Assembly (NCBI GenBank): GCA_027364575.1
Contig: DAHXPC010000013.1
Span: forward strand, 1-45,170
From: a bacterium
GTDB lineage: Bacteria; Pseudomonadota; Gammaproteobacteria; UBA6186; Azoamicaceae
Length of the DNA: 45,170 nt
Direction of reading: 5' to 3'
This document shows, piece after piece, positions 28,004 to 37,254 of this stretch (the first letter of the stretch is position 1; each line of letters starts with the position of its first letter). A model generated the notes under the pieces. It saw nothing but the letters and a program-made list of their open reading frames with translations. It did not search any database and had not been told where the DNA came from. The translations under genes and the position numbers were made by a program.

Positions 28004-28246
28004 TGGCTAAACCTTATAGTCATTTAAAAATACAATCCCACCCCATCTGGCATGGGAGCAAATATAAAAAAATTAATAAATTATTTTATCACAGAAAAAA
28101 GAAGGGGAGCTAGTTAACCTCGGCTGTGAATCAGTAAGGTATTGAACATATGAACAGTATTGTGCAACCTAAACAACTCGGTATAATGACTTATCTTAGT
28201 CGTCTTGATTTAATTTTTCATTTTAATAACAAAGAAGAGGGTTGAC

Positions 28247-28804
28247 ATGAACAGAAGAACTGACAAACGGGTACGATTGGTGGAAGCCGCCGATAAATTA
28301 TTTTATGAGCAAGGTGTCGGAGGCACAACCCTTGCGAATATTGCCGCCCTCGCTGAAGTACCGTTAGGAAATGTATATTATTACTTTAAATCCAAAGAAT
28401 CTATCATTCTCGCCGTGATTGAAGGCCGGCGCCGAATTATTCAAACGCAATTTGATTCCTGGAATGATTTAAGCCAGAAAGAGCGTTTAAAATGTTTAAT
28501 TGCACATAATGCCACCCAAAGTGATCAAACTGCCTCTTTTGGCGATTGGCTGGGCAGCCTCTGCCAAGAACTTTGCAAACAAAATGGCGAAATTCCAACC
28601 GCTGCCTCTGCTTTATTAAAAGATGTGCTGAACTGGTGCGAAACGCAATTTGTCGAAATGGGTAAAGGTGAAAAATCTCATAGCCTTTCCTTATCTCTGT
28701 TATCGGGCTTGCAAGGCATTAGTCTTTTAACTTTAACCTTAAAAGATCCGATCGTGATTGAGCAACAAAGTCATTATTTAATTAACTGGTTAGATACGTT
28801 ATAA
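28247..28804 (+). CDS. TetR/AcrR-family transcriptional regulator
   Basis: A 185-residue protein. The N-terminal TetR_N helix-turn-helix reads FYEQGVGGTTLANIAALAEV followed by PLGNVYYYFKSKESI (about residues 19-53). The ligand-binding half has no recognisable subfamily marks beyond scattered Cys and Trp. GAGGG lies six bases before ATG 28247. No efflux or enzyme gene sits next to it; nrdA lies 285 bp downstream and greA is divergent. Its target is therefore unknown; autoregulation through the greA-tetR gap is the usual default. Not NrdR, which is a different fold. Confidence 0.9.
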   Translation: MNRRTDKRVRLVEAADKLFYEQGVGGTTLANIAALAEVPLGNVYYYFKSKESIILAVIEGRRRIIQTQFDSWNDLSQKERLKCLIAHNATQSDQTASFGDWLGSLCQELCKQNGEIPTAASALLKDVLNWCETQFVEMGKGEKSHSLSLSLLSGLQGISLLTLTLKDPIVIEQQSHYLINWLDTL

Positions 28805-28821
28805 AGCTAGCCTAATATCCT

Positions 28822-28847
28822 CCCCCTCCGACCAATAGTAGAGGGGG
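28822..28847 (+). terminator. Possible hairpin terminator after the TetR gene
   Basis: CCCCCTC at 28822-28828 pairs with GAGGGGG at 28841-28847 across a 12-base loop, 18 bases after the stop. There is no T-run behind it, so intrinsic termination would be weak; it may serve as an mRNA-stabilising hairpin. Confidence 0.4.
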
Positions 28848-28996
28848 ATCCCCGCTTTATAATCGATTACCATTTCCCAAAATAAGATTTAGCGAATTTT
28901 ATATACGGCTTTATCAGGGTTTCCCACTGCCTAGGGTTTTCCATAGCCTAAACTCATCATTTATCCACTTGACGTCTGCAATACATTATCCCAATA

Positions 28997-29012
28997 TACA
29001 TATATGTTGTGT
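28997..29012 (+). promoter_or_regulatory. NrdR-like box 1 (weak)
   Basis: A 16-base site matching 11 of 16 positions of the NrdR consensus (aCaCwAtATaTwGtGt). The right half (TTGTGT) is well conserved. It lies 33 bp (about three helical turns) before a better site, the known paired arrangement. A TTGACG at 28969-28974 could be the -35 of a promoter overlapped by this box. Confidence 0.5.
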
Positions 29013-29029
29013 ATTCTCTTTAATTAGAA

Positions 29030-29045
29030 CCACAACATATTGGGT
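29030..29045 (+). promoter_or_regulatory. NrdR-like box 2
   Basis: CCACAACATATTGGGT matches the NrdR consensus at 13 of 16 positions and is nearly palindromic. It lies 44 bp upstream of the nrdA start. NrdR normally represses nrd operons when dATP is plentiful; the nrdR gene is not in this window. Confidence 0.65.
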
Positions 29046-29089
29046 TACCTACCAATTGTCAGATTACTTAAAAATACCGGAGACGCCAT

Positions 29090-31906
29090 ATGCATATTGA
29101 CGCAGCGAAGACCCCATCTAATCCTTCCGAAGCAAACATAGCTCCCGGTACCCTCCATATTATACGACGCAATGGTACCCTCGCACCCTTTGATCCCACC
29201 CGAATTTCTTTAGCCATTACGAAAACGTTTTGGGAAGTGGAAGGCACGAGTGCAACGACTTCTTCTCGTCTCAATGACATTGTTTCCAAGCTCACCGCAG
29301 AAGTCGTGCAGGCTTTAACCCGCCGTCTCCCAACCAATGGCGGTACGGTTCATATCGAAGATATTCAAGATCAAGTAGAACGGATCTTAATGCGCCATGA
29401 ATATCATCAAGTGGCACGTGCCTATGTGCTCTACCGCGAAGAACATCGTCGCTTAAGAGAATCCGAAGTCAGCAAAACGGAAGCTTCAGAATCGAGTATC
29501 GCTATTGTTTTAGACAATGGTACCCCTGGCTTCCTGGATGTCAGTCTATTAGAGGCTACAGTCAAAGAAGCCTGCTTGAATTTACAAGAAGTGAATCACG
29601 AACCGATTGTCAGAGAAACCTTAAGAAATCTATTTAATGGGGTACATTTAAAAGATGTGCGTCAAGCCCTCATTATGACTGCCCGCACGCTTATAGAAGC
29701 AGAACCCAATTATAGCTATGTCGCTGCTCGCTTGTTATTAAAAGATCTACAATTAGAAGCCTTAAGCTTTTTAACGCTGCCTATCCCAAAAAATAAACAA
29801 GAAATGTCTGAACAATATGCAACGGCTTTAGCCACGACTATCCACAAAGGGGTAAAAATCGATCTTTTAGATTCGAAATTACAATCCTTTGATCTCGATA
29901 GATTAGGGCTTGCTTTGATCCCTGAACGCGATTTTCAGTTTACCTATCTTGGGCTACAAACGCTTTATGATCGATATTTTTTACACAGTGATGGAAACCG
30001 TTTTGAATTACCACAAATCTTTTTCATGCGCGTTGCCATGGGCCTTGCAATAGAAGAAGACGATAAAGAACAACGGGCTATCGAATTTTATCATTTATTA
30101 TCGTCTTTTGACTTTATGAGTTCCACACCCACTCTATTTAACGCAGGAACACCCCGCTCTCAGCTGTCTAGCTGCTATTTAACCACCGTGCCAGATGATT
30201 TATCTGGAATTTACGATGCGATGCGGGATAATGCGTTGCTCTCTAAATTTGCCGGAGGACTTGGCAATGACTGGACGCCGGTTCGTTCTATGGGCGCGCA
30301 TATTAAAGGTACCAATGGTAAATCTCAAGGGGTAGTGCCTTTTCTAAAAGTGGCTAACGACACCGCCGTTGCCGTAAACCAAGGTGGAAAACGTAAAGGC
30401 GCAGTCTGCGCATATCTAGAAACTTGGCATCTCGACATAGAAGAATTTCTAGAGCTTAGAAAAAATACCGGGGATGATAGACGTCGTACACACGACATGA
30501 ATACCGCCAATTGGATCCCAGATCTTTTCATGAAACGGATCATCGAAAATAAAGACTGGACACTGTTTAGCCCCAATGATGTACCAGATTTACATGACAT
30601 TTACGGCGATGCTTTCGAACAAGCCTATGCTAAATATGAAACCAAAGCAGATGCAGGTTTGATTAAAACGTTTAAAAAGGTATCGGCCTTAGCATTATGG
30701 CGCAAAATGTTAGGCATGATATATGAAACCGGGCATCCTTGGATAACGTTTAAAGATCCGTGTAATTTACGCTCTCCACAGTCTCACGTAGGTGTTATTC
30801 ACAGCTCAAATCTCTGCACCGAGATCACCTTAAATACCTCTGTCGATGAAATTGCGGTTTGCAATCTCGGTAGCGTTAATTTGGCGCAACATGTGAATGA
30901 CCAGGGCTTGGATACAGAAAAGCTTCAAAGAACTATCAAAACGGCTATCCGCATGTTGGATAATGTGATTGATATAAACTATTACGCCGTCATGCAAGCC
31001 AGACGTTCCAATTTACGTCACCGTCCGGTAGGACTTGGCATTATGGGCTTTCAAGATGCGCTCTATAAATTAGGCTTCCCCTATGACTCGGATGCAGCGG
31101 TAGAATTTGCCGATCGTTCCATGGAACACATCAGCTATGCGGCCATTTCTGCTTCCGTGGATCTGGCAGAAGAGCGCGGTGTGTATTCGACCTTTGAAGG
31201 CTCGCTCTGGAGTAAAGGCATATTACCCATCGACTCTATTGAGCGCCTACAAGAAACACGCGGTCTATATTTAGATCAAGATCGAAGCCAAACCTTAGAT
31301 TGGCAATCCTTAAGAAAACGGGTAAAAACCTCCGGCATGCGAAATTCCAATGTCTTGGCAATTGCGCCCACGGCGACAATCTCCAATATTTGCGGAGTCT
31401 CTCAATCCATAGAGCCTACTTACCAAAATTTATTTGTAAAGTCTAATCTATCGGGTGAATTCACCATTATTAATCCGTATTTGGTGAATGATCTAAAAAT
31501 GCTTGGGTTATGGGATGCCACGATGGTTAAAGATCTAAAATACTTTAACGGCAGTGTGCGTAACATTTCTCGTATGCCCGAATCTTTAAAAGCCAAATAT
31601 TCAACAGTTTTTGAAATTGATGCTAAATGGTTAATCGAAGCCGCTTCCCGCAGACAAAAATGGATCGATCAAGCACAATCACTCAATCTGTACCTGAGCG
31701 CGCCTTCCGGTAAAAAATTAGATGTTTTATATCGCATGGCTTGGCTACGTGGACTAAAAACCACTTATTATCTGAGAAGCCTCGGCGCGACGGATGCAGA
31801 AAAATCCACCATTTATGATGGCGCTTTAAATGCCGTACAAATGCCAACGCAAGAAACGGTTTTGGCCTGCTCAATCGATAATCCCGATTGCGAAGCCTGC
31901 CAATAA
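29090..31906 (+). CDS. nrdA: Ribonucleoside-diphosphate reductase, class Ia alpha subunit
   Basis: A 938-residue catalytic subunit reducing NDPs to dNDPs. A first ATP-cone (about 20-115) is followed by a second, diverged one (about 138-225), as in Pseudomonas NrdA; E. coli NrdA has one cone and 761 residues. Active-site residues align: Cys362 and Cys591 (redox pair), Asn574-x-Cys576-x-Glu578 (NLCTE, radical Cys and acid), Tyr893-Tyr894 (radical relay), and the C-terminal Cys934/Cys937 pair. GGAG lies seven bases before the ATG. NrdR-like boxes precede it. nrdB follows after 46 bp. Confidence 0.97.
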   Translation: MHIDAAKTPSNPSEANIAPGTLHIIRRNGTLAPFDPTRISLAITKTFWEVEGTSATTSSRLNDIVSKLTAEVVQALTRRLPTNGGTVHIEDIQDQVERILMRHEYHQVARAYVLYREEHRRLRESEVSKTEASESSIAIVLDNGTPGFLDVSLLEATVKEACLNLQEVNHEPIVRETLRNLFNGVHLKDVRQALIMTARTLIEAEPNYSYVAARLLLKDLQLEALSFLTLPIPKNKQEMSEQYATALATTIHKGVKIDLLDSKLQSFDLDRLGLALIPERDFQFTYLGLQTLYDRYFLHSDGNRFELPQIFFMRVAMGLAIEEDDKEQRAIEFYHLLSSFDFMSSTPTLFNAGTPRSQLSSCYLTTVPDDLSGIYDAMRDNALLSKFAGGLGNDWTPVRSMGAHIKGTNGKSQGVVPFLKVANDTAVAVNQGGKRKGAVCAYLETWHLDIEEFLELRKNTGDDRRRTHDMNTANWIPDLFMKRIIENKDWTLFSPNDVPDLHDIYGDAFEQAYAKYETKADAGLIKTFKKVSALALWRKMLGMIYETGHPWITFKDPCNLRSPQSHVGVIHSSNLCTEITLNTSVDEIAVCNLGSVNLAQHVNDQGLDTEKLQRTIKTAIRMLDNVIDINYYAVMQARRSNLRHRPVGLGIMGFQDALYKLGFPYDSDAAVEFADRSMEHISYAAISASVDLAEERGVYSTFEGSLWSKGILPIDSIERLQETRGLYLDQDRSQTLDWQSLRKRVKTSGMRNSNVLAIAPTATISNICGVSQSIEPTYQNLFVKSNLSGEFTIINPYLVNDLKMLGLWDATMVKDLKYFNGSVRNISRMPESLKAKYSTVFEIDAKWLIEAASRRQKWIDQAQSLNLYLSAPSGKKLDVLYRMAWLRGLKTTYYLRSLGATDAEKSTIYDGALNAVQMPTQETVLACSIDNPDCEACQ

Positions 31907-31952
31907 GGTAAGTACTGTATGAGCATCACATTCAATATTAAGGAATACACAC

Positions 31953-33035
31953 ATGTCTGATACCACCATGGCTAAACCAAAAGTTTCAGGGCTTGAATCA
32001 TTAGAATTTGGAGCTGCTAGGATCCGAGTCGACGATAAAAAAATCATCAACTGCCGCGCAGACTTAAATCAACTTGTGCCCTTTAAATATGACTGGGCTT
32101 GGGATAAATATTTAAAAGCGTGCGCAAACCATTGGATGCCAAATGAAATTAATATGTCTGCCGATATCGCTTTGTGGAATAGTCCAGATGGCTTAACCGC
32201 AGATGAGCGAGAAATTATTGAACGCAATCTAGGTTTTTTTTCCACGGCGGATTCCTTGGTTGCCAACAATTTGGTTCTCGCGGTTTACCGTCATATTACC
32301 AACCCTGAATGTCGACAATATTTGTTACGTCAAGCCTTTGAAGAAGCATTACATACCCATGCTTATCAGTATGTGATTGAAAGCTTAAGGATGGACGAGG
32401 CAAAAGTATTTAATATGTACCGAGAAATTCCTTCTGTTGCGACCAAAGCGGCTTGGGCGCTCGGTTACACCGAAAGTTTAGGGGATCCTTTATTTGCCAC
32501 AGGCACCCCAGAAGCGGATCAACGACTCTTACGCGACTTAATTGCCTTTTATGTCGTTTTTGAAGGCATTTTCTTTTATGTAGGCTTTACCCAAGTGCTG
32601 TCTATGGGTCGGCGCAATAAAATGGTCGGAACCGCAGAGCAGTTTCAATATATTCTACGCGATGAATCTATGCATTTAAATTTTGGTATTGATGTGATTA
32701 ATCAAATTAAAATTGAAAATCCGCATTTATGGACTGCCGCATTTCAAAAAGAAATTATTGCCATGGTTAAAGAAGGCGTGAATTTGGAATATCAATATGC
32801 GATAGATACCATGCCTCGAGGTATTTTAGGACTGAATGCTGCCATGTTCCAAGATTATCTACAATACATAGCGAATCGACGCCTACTCCAGATTGGTTTA
32901 CCAGAAGAATATCCCGGTGTGACCAATCCATTCCCATGGATGAGCGAAATGATCGATTTAAAGAAAGAGAAAAATTTCTTTGAAACCCGTGTCACCGAAT
33001 ATCAAACCGGCGGTACCTTAAGCTGGGAAGATTAA
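31953..33035 (+). CDS. nrdB: Ribonucleoside-diphosphate reductase, class Ia beta subunit
   Basis: A 360-residue R2 subunit that makes the stable radical. Diiron ligands can be assigned: Asp100, Glu131, His134, Glu204, Glu238, His241. The radical tyrosine is present (Tyr138 in EALHTHAY), so it is not the Phe-type class Ic enzyme of Chlamydia. AAGGAA lies upstream of ATG 31953. It is co-transcribed with nrdA and followed by a strong terminator. Confidence 0.97.
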   Translation: MSDTTMAKPKVSGLESLEFGAARIRVDDKKIINCRADLNQLVPFKYDWAWDKYLKACANHWMPNEINMSADIALWNSPDGLTADEREIIERNLGFFSTADSLVANNLVLAVYRHITNPECRQYLLRQAFEEALHTHAYQYVIESLRMDEAKVFNMYREIPSVATKAAWALGYTESLGDPLFATGTPEADQRLLRDLIAFYVVFEGIFFYVGFTQVLSMGRRNKMVGTAEQFQYILRDESMHLNFGIDVINQIKIENPHLWTAAFQKEIIAMVKEGVNLEYQYAIDTMPRGILGLNAAMFQDYLQYIANRRLLQIGLPEEYPGVTNPFPWMSEMIDLKKEKNFFETRVTEYQTGGTLSWED

Positions 33036-33056
33036 AGGCTTAAAGATCCGCATAAA

Positions 33057-33092
33057 CAGGGCGGGCACGCTGTGTCCGTCCTGCCATTTTTT
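33057..33092 (+). terminator. Rho-independent terminator after nrdAB
   Basis: Arms 33057-33068 and 33072-33083 form a 12-bp GC-rich stem, two of the pairs G-U, with a 3-base loop, followed by CCA and a run of six T (33087-33092). It starts 22 bp after the nrdB stop. Confidence 0.9.
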
Positions 33093-33156
33093 CCTATTCA
33101 ATCTAGTTCAGTTAGCATATAATTAGGCACAGATCTCCAAACCTTAAGGCTCCCTA

Positions 33157-34893
33157 ATGCCTAAAACACCTTATTATCAAGCGCCAAAAACCAAACAGGG
33201 CTTAAAATCCTATTTTTGGGATATATTAGCGCTGATTATTATATTAGCCATATTTGCTATTTTGGCGTGTGCTGCCAAAGAAATGCACACCCCCTACCAA
33301 GTAGGCTCACTCCCCGAAATTTCATTGGAGATCTCTGCTTTACCGGGATATGCCGCCAATACCGTCTTACGCATGTTTATTGCTTTACTGTTTTCATTAG
33401 CCTTTACCTTTATTATTGCCCCCTTGGCTGCTAAAAATCGACAAGCTGAAAAGGTTTTATTGCCGCTAATCGATATTCTACAGTCCATCCCTATCTTAGG
33501 CATGTTATCCATGACCGTGGTTGCTTTTATTCAATTATTTCCCAACAGTCGTTTAGGGCCGGAATGCGCTGCCATATTTGCCATTTTTACTTCTCAAGTG
33601 TGGAATATGACTTTAAGCTTTTATCAGTCTTTGCGCACCACGCCCAAAGAATTTTATGATACTGCCGCAGTTTTTCAGCTTTCCAGCTGGCAACAGTTTT
33701 GGAAAATTGAAGTTCCATTTGCGATACCCGGCTTACTGTGGAACACCATGATATCTTTGTCCGCCGGATGGTTTTTTGTCGTTGCTTCTGAAGCCATTTC
33801 GGTTGCCAATCAAAATATTATGTTGCCAGGCATTGGCTCCTACATAAGTGTAGCGATTGCCAATGCCAATATCCAAGCCATTTTCTATTCTATTGCTGCC
33901 ATGCTGATTGTCATACTGCTTTACGATCAACTATTATTTAGACCGTTACTGGCCTGGTCCGCGCGCTTTAATAGCAATTATGTCGATGATCCTGAACCCA
34001 ATCGTGCCTGGTTCTACGAATTACTGATTAAGACCCGAATTTTAAAACAGTGCGAACGTATGTTTAGCCATGTTACTGAAATTTTAGTCAATTCCCCAAA
34101 ACTTCAGCTGCCCATGATCAATACCCCCCCGCTTTGCCCCTTATATTATCGTCTAGCGATTTTTGCTTGGAATATTGTTTTATGTTTATCCGTGGTAATT
34201 GCCTTATACTTTTTATGGGATTTTATTTCAAAAGACGTCTCCATAGCAGAGGTGGGACACGTTTTTTATTTAGGGGCTATTACCGCGTTCAAAGTGATGA
34301 TCCTTATCATTTTGGCCTCACTGATTTGGGTCCCCATTGGCGTATGGATTGGCCTACATCCAAAAATAGGGCAATATATACAACCATTAACACAATTTCT
34401 GGCCGCTTTCCCTATCAATCTTGTTTATCCACTCGCGGTAACCGCGATTATTTATTATCAATTGAATGTCGAGGTATGGAGCACACCGCTCATGATCTTA
34501 GGCACCCAATGGTACATTTTATTTAACGTGATTGCCGGAACCGCTGCTATCCCCAATGAACTTCGCCTCGTTGCCAAAAATTTATTTGTCCATCGCTGGC
34601 TATGGTGGAAACGACTCGCCCTCCCCGCTATTTTTCCCTATTATATTACCGGTAGCATGACCGCCGCTGCAGGCTGTTGGAATGCCAGTATTGTCGCAGA
34701 TGTCTTACAATGGGGTGATCATAAACTGGTGGCCACCGGATTAGGGAGCTACATATCAGAACATACGACACTCGGGGATTTTCCAAGAATTCTGTTGGGC
34801 ATTGCGATCATGTGTCTCTATGTATTAATCATTAATCATTTTGTTTGGCGTAAATTATATAACTATGCTGCGTCTCGATTTATATTGGAGTAA
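33157..34893 (+). CDS. ABC transporter permease, two fused domains (SsuC/TauC class)
   Basis: A 578-residue inner-membrane protein with about 12 helices and two BPD_transp_1 domains in one chain. The first spans about 60-265, with an EAA-like loop EFYDTAAVFQLSSWQQFWKIEVPFAIPGLL. The second spans about 365-575, with an ELRLVAKNLFVHRWLWWKRLALPAIFPYY loop. The fold belongs to the nitrate/sulfonate/taurine importer class. A single fused chain would form the whole membrane pore. No substrate-binding protein is encoded next to it. It starts 64 bp after the nrd terminator, and five bases separate it from the ATPase gene. The substrate cannot be read from sequence. Confidence 0.9.
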   Translation: MPKTPYYQAPKTKQGLKSYFWDILALIIILAIFAILACAAKEMHTPYQVGSLPEISLEISALPGYAANTVLRMFIALLFSLAFTFIIAPLAAKNRQAEKVLLPLIDILQSIPILGMLSMTVVAFIQLFPNSRLGPECAAIFAIFTSQVWNMTLSFYQSLRTTPKEFYDTAAVFQLSSWQQFWKIEVPFAIPGLLWNTMISLSAGWFFVVASEAISVANQNIMLPGIGSYISVAIANANIQAIFYSIAAMLIVILLYDQLLFRPLLAWSARFNSNYVDDPEPNRAWFYELLIKTRILKQCERMFSHVTEILVNSPKLQLPMINTPPLCPLYYRLAIFAWNIVLCLSVVIALYFLWDFISKDVSIAEVGHVFYLGAITAFKVMILIILASLIWVPIGVWIGLHPKIGQYIQPLTQFLAAFPINLVYPLAVTAIIYYQLNVEVWSTPLMILGTQWYILFNVIAGTAAIPNELRLVAKNLFVHRWLWWKRLALPAIFPYYITGSMTAAAGCWNASIVADVLQWGDHKLVATGLGSYISEHTTLGDFPRILLGIAIMCLYVLIINHFVWRKLYNYAASRFILE

Positions 34894-34898
34894 GCGAT

Positions 34899-36215
34899 AT
34901 GTCAAAAAAACCTCTATTATCTCTCGAAAAAGTGGAAAAATCCTTTACGAATTCTGAAGGTCAAAAATTATTAGTCCTGGATAAAATTAGTTTTAAGCTA
35001 GAGGAAAATGAAATTGTTGCCCTACTCGGAAAATCGGGATCCGGCAAATCTACTTTACTGCGAATTATTGCAGGCCTGACTAAGCCCTCTGGCGGAAATG
35101 TATTTTATCGCGACAAAACTGTCACAGCGCCTGCCCCAGGCATTTCAATGGTGTTCCAAAATTCTGCACTTTTTCCTTGGTTAACCGTTTTAGAAAATGT
35201 AGAAATTGGGTTAGAAGCACAAGGGATACCCCCTAAAACTCGAAGGCAAAAAGCCCTAAATGCCATCGATACCATAGGCCTCGATGGCTTTGAATCTGCC
35301 TATCCCAAAGAACTCTCCGGCGGCATGCGCCAACGGGTAGGATTCGCCAGAGCGTTGGTGGTAGAACCGTTATTGCTGTTAATGGACGAACCTTTCTCTG
35401 CTTTAGATATTCTCACTGCAGAAAATCTACGCAATGATCTGCTAGAGCTTTGGATCGATAAACGAACGCCAACCAGAAGCATTTTATTTGTTACCCATGA
35501 TATAGAAGAAGCCATTTTGATGGCCAATCGAATTATTATTTTTAAAGCCGATCCCGGTTCTATTCAAGCGGAAATCCCTATCAGCCTTCCTTTTCCCCGC
35601 AGCACGGAAAGTGAAGGTTTCCGCGCTTTATTAGATAAAATCTATACAATATTAACCACCAGCGATCGAGAAAAATTTTCTAAAGAAAAAATACGTGCCA
35701 AAACGGCGACCGATAAACACCCGGAATACGCCAGACGTTTGCCCGATGTCAGCGTCTCCGAATTAACGGGGCTACTGGAAGCGATGGAGTCTCATGAGAT
35801 AAAAGGGAAAATTGATCTCCCCGAGCTTGCCGATGAACTCCATTTAGATGTCAACAATCTATTCCCATTAACAGAAATTTTAGATAGGCTAAACTTTATT
35901 AAAATTTCCAAAGGTGATTTGGTGTGTTTGCCCGCAGGAAAAGAGTTTTCCGGTGCCGATATTTTAAAACGCAAGCATATATTTGCCAAACATTTGCTGG
36001 CTTATATCCCGCTTGCCAAGCACATTCGGGAAGTATTAGATCTAAAATCCAACCATCGTGCCCCAGAAGAGCTATTTTTGAATGAACTGCAAGAATTTTT
36101 AAGTGAAGAAGAAGCCGATCGACTATTACGGATCATCATTGATTGGGGGCGTTACGCAGAAATATTTGCCTACGATTACGATGAAGGCATTTTAAGTCTG
36201 GAAAACCCCCAATAA
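34899..36215 (+). CDS. ABC transporter ATPase with C-terminal AAA-associated domain
   Basis: A 438-residue protein. The N-terminal SsuB/TauB-like ATPase has Walker A GKSGSGKST (44-52), signature LSGGMRQRVGFARAL, Walker B LLLMDEPFSALD and the switch histidine in VTHD. About 180 further residues (from about 260) match the AAA-associated domain found on some nitrate/sulfonate-class ATPases, with a winged-helix-like segment. The role of that domain is unknown, possibly regulatory. GGAG lies eight bases before ATG 34899. It pairs with the fused permease upstream. Confidence 0.93.
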   Translation: MSKKPLLSLEKVEKSFTNSEGQKLLVLDKISFKLEENEIVALLGKSGSGKSTLLRIIAGLTKPSGGNVFYRDKTVTAPAPGISMVFQNSALFPWLTVLENVEIGLEAQGIPPKTRRQKALNAIDTIGLDGFESAYPKELSGGMRQRVGFARALVVEPLLLLMDEPFSALDILTAENLRNDLLELWIDKRTPTRSILFVTHDIEEAILMANRIIIFKADPGSIQAEIPISLPFPRSTESEGFRALLDKIYTILTTSDREKFSKEKIRAKTATDKHPEYARRLPDVSVSELTGLLEAMESHEIKGKIDLPELADELHLDVNNLFPLTEILDRLNFIKISKGDLVCLPAGKEFSGADILKRKHIFAKHLLAYIPLAKHIREVLDLKSNHRAPEELFLNELQEFLSEEEADRLLRIIIDWGRYAEIFAYDYDEGILSLENPQ

Positions 36216-36221
36216 TATTCA

Positions 36222-37043
36222 TTAATGATGATTACGCGCTTTTTTCCTGGCTTTCAAATCATACAGCGCTGCCATCACACAGGCATTCGATAATGGATAC
36301 AGAATGATTGCCGTAATGCTAGAAAATAGCAATGTAAAATACTCTATTTTGGGAGGCAGCGTATTAATTAAGTTAAAAGCAGCTTTGGTGTCTGTGATTA
36401 AAAAGCTTATTTTAAAAAAAGTATAGGAAAGCAGAACATTTAAAATGCCTAGCACGCCTAATACCGCCAACAAGGCAATGGAAATATAACCCAAAACTTC
36501 TGCTATATGCCAGCCATTATTTTTTACCAATTTATAGCCATCTTTTATAGCGGCTTTTACCCCTTTGTTATCCATAATCACAAGGTATGCGGGAAAGATA
36601 AAATACACGGTCAGAATAATTCCGGGAATACCCAAAAGAAAATAACCAGCAGCCATTATCCCCGACGACAGTAAAGCGACAAGAGCAAATGGTAATGCTT
36701 TTTTGCAGGCCACACTAAAGCTCATTTCTAAAGAAGCATCTTCATTTTGGGCGACCCTATCCATCCGATGTATCATGGCTGCCGTGATAATGGCCGTAAT
36801 CAGAAAATAAGCAAAGCCTACGCCTGATGCAAGACCTATATTTAATAAGTGCGGATCAGTCAGTAGCTTCCCATGACTATCCATGGTAATGCCAACTGCG
36901 GGGAAATAAAGGCATAGATACACCATGCTTAAGGTAAACAGAAGGGCCAACGATAATGTTTCGCCAAAAGTGTCTTTCCAGAGCCTAAACCCAGATTTAA
37001 CAACGTCCATGCTTTTTTGTGATTTTTGAGTAAGGGTTACCAT
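36222..37043 (-). CDS. Multi-pass membrane protein, unknown function
   Basis: A 273-residue protein with about six helices and a glycine/proline-rich middle segment (LLGIPGIILTVYFIFPAYLVIMDNKG) typical of YciC/BPSS1780-like and GPDPase-membrane-domain families. A near-perfect AAGGAGG ribosome-binding site precedes ATG 37043, so it should be well translated. It is convergent with the ABC ATPase gene (6-bp gap) and divergent from tamA. No biochemical role can be stated. Confidence 0.8.
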   Translation of the reverse strand: MVTLTQKSQKSMDVVKSGFRLWKDTFGETLSLALLFTLSMVYLCLYFPAVGITMDSHGKLLTDPHLLNIGLASGVGFAYFLITAIITAAMIHRMDRVAQNEDASLEMSFSVACKKALPFALVALLSSGIMAAGYFLLGIPGIILTVYFIFPAYLVIMDNKGVKAAIKDGYKLVKNNGWHIAEVLGYISIALLAVLGVLGILNVLLSYTFFKISFLITDTKAAFNLINTLPPKIEYFTLLFSSITAIILYPLSNACVMAALYDLKARKKARNHH

Positions 37044-37254
37044 TATATCCTCCTTAAGTTGATGCGGTTAAGCACTGCACGTGTGCCAAGCAATAAAACA
37101 AAGGCAATAGCCTTAGCCTTATTTTTTGGGTTTACGTGTTCGCTCTTTTAAAGTTTAGGCTATTATTGTTTTTTTGCACAGTTTGGGCTTTGACTTAGCC
37201 ATAAAATCCGCCCAGCCGGTGGAGTTACCTAGCAGAATCGCGTACGATACGCAT

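Noticed and set aside
28042..28056. CCCAT/ATGGG hairpin upstream of greA as a regulatory element
   Set aside because: A 5-bp stem in a short gap is within chance and no T-run or known motif accompanies it.
34134..34526. 130-codon frame within the permease gene
   Set aside because: Shadow of the permease coding sequence in another frame; no independent signals.
37101..37114. Hairpin AAGGC-AATA-GCCTT followed by T-rich DNA as a terminator
   Set aside because: Only 5 bp of stem and it lies between two divergent genes, where no transcript should end.
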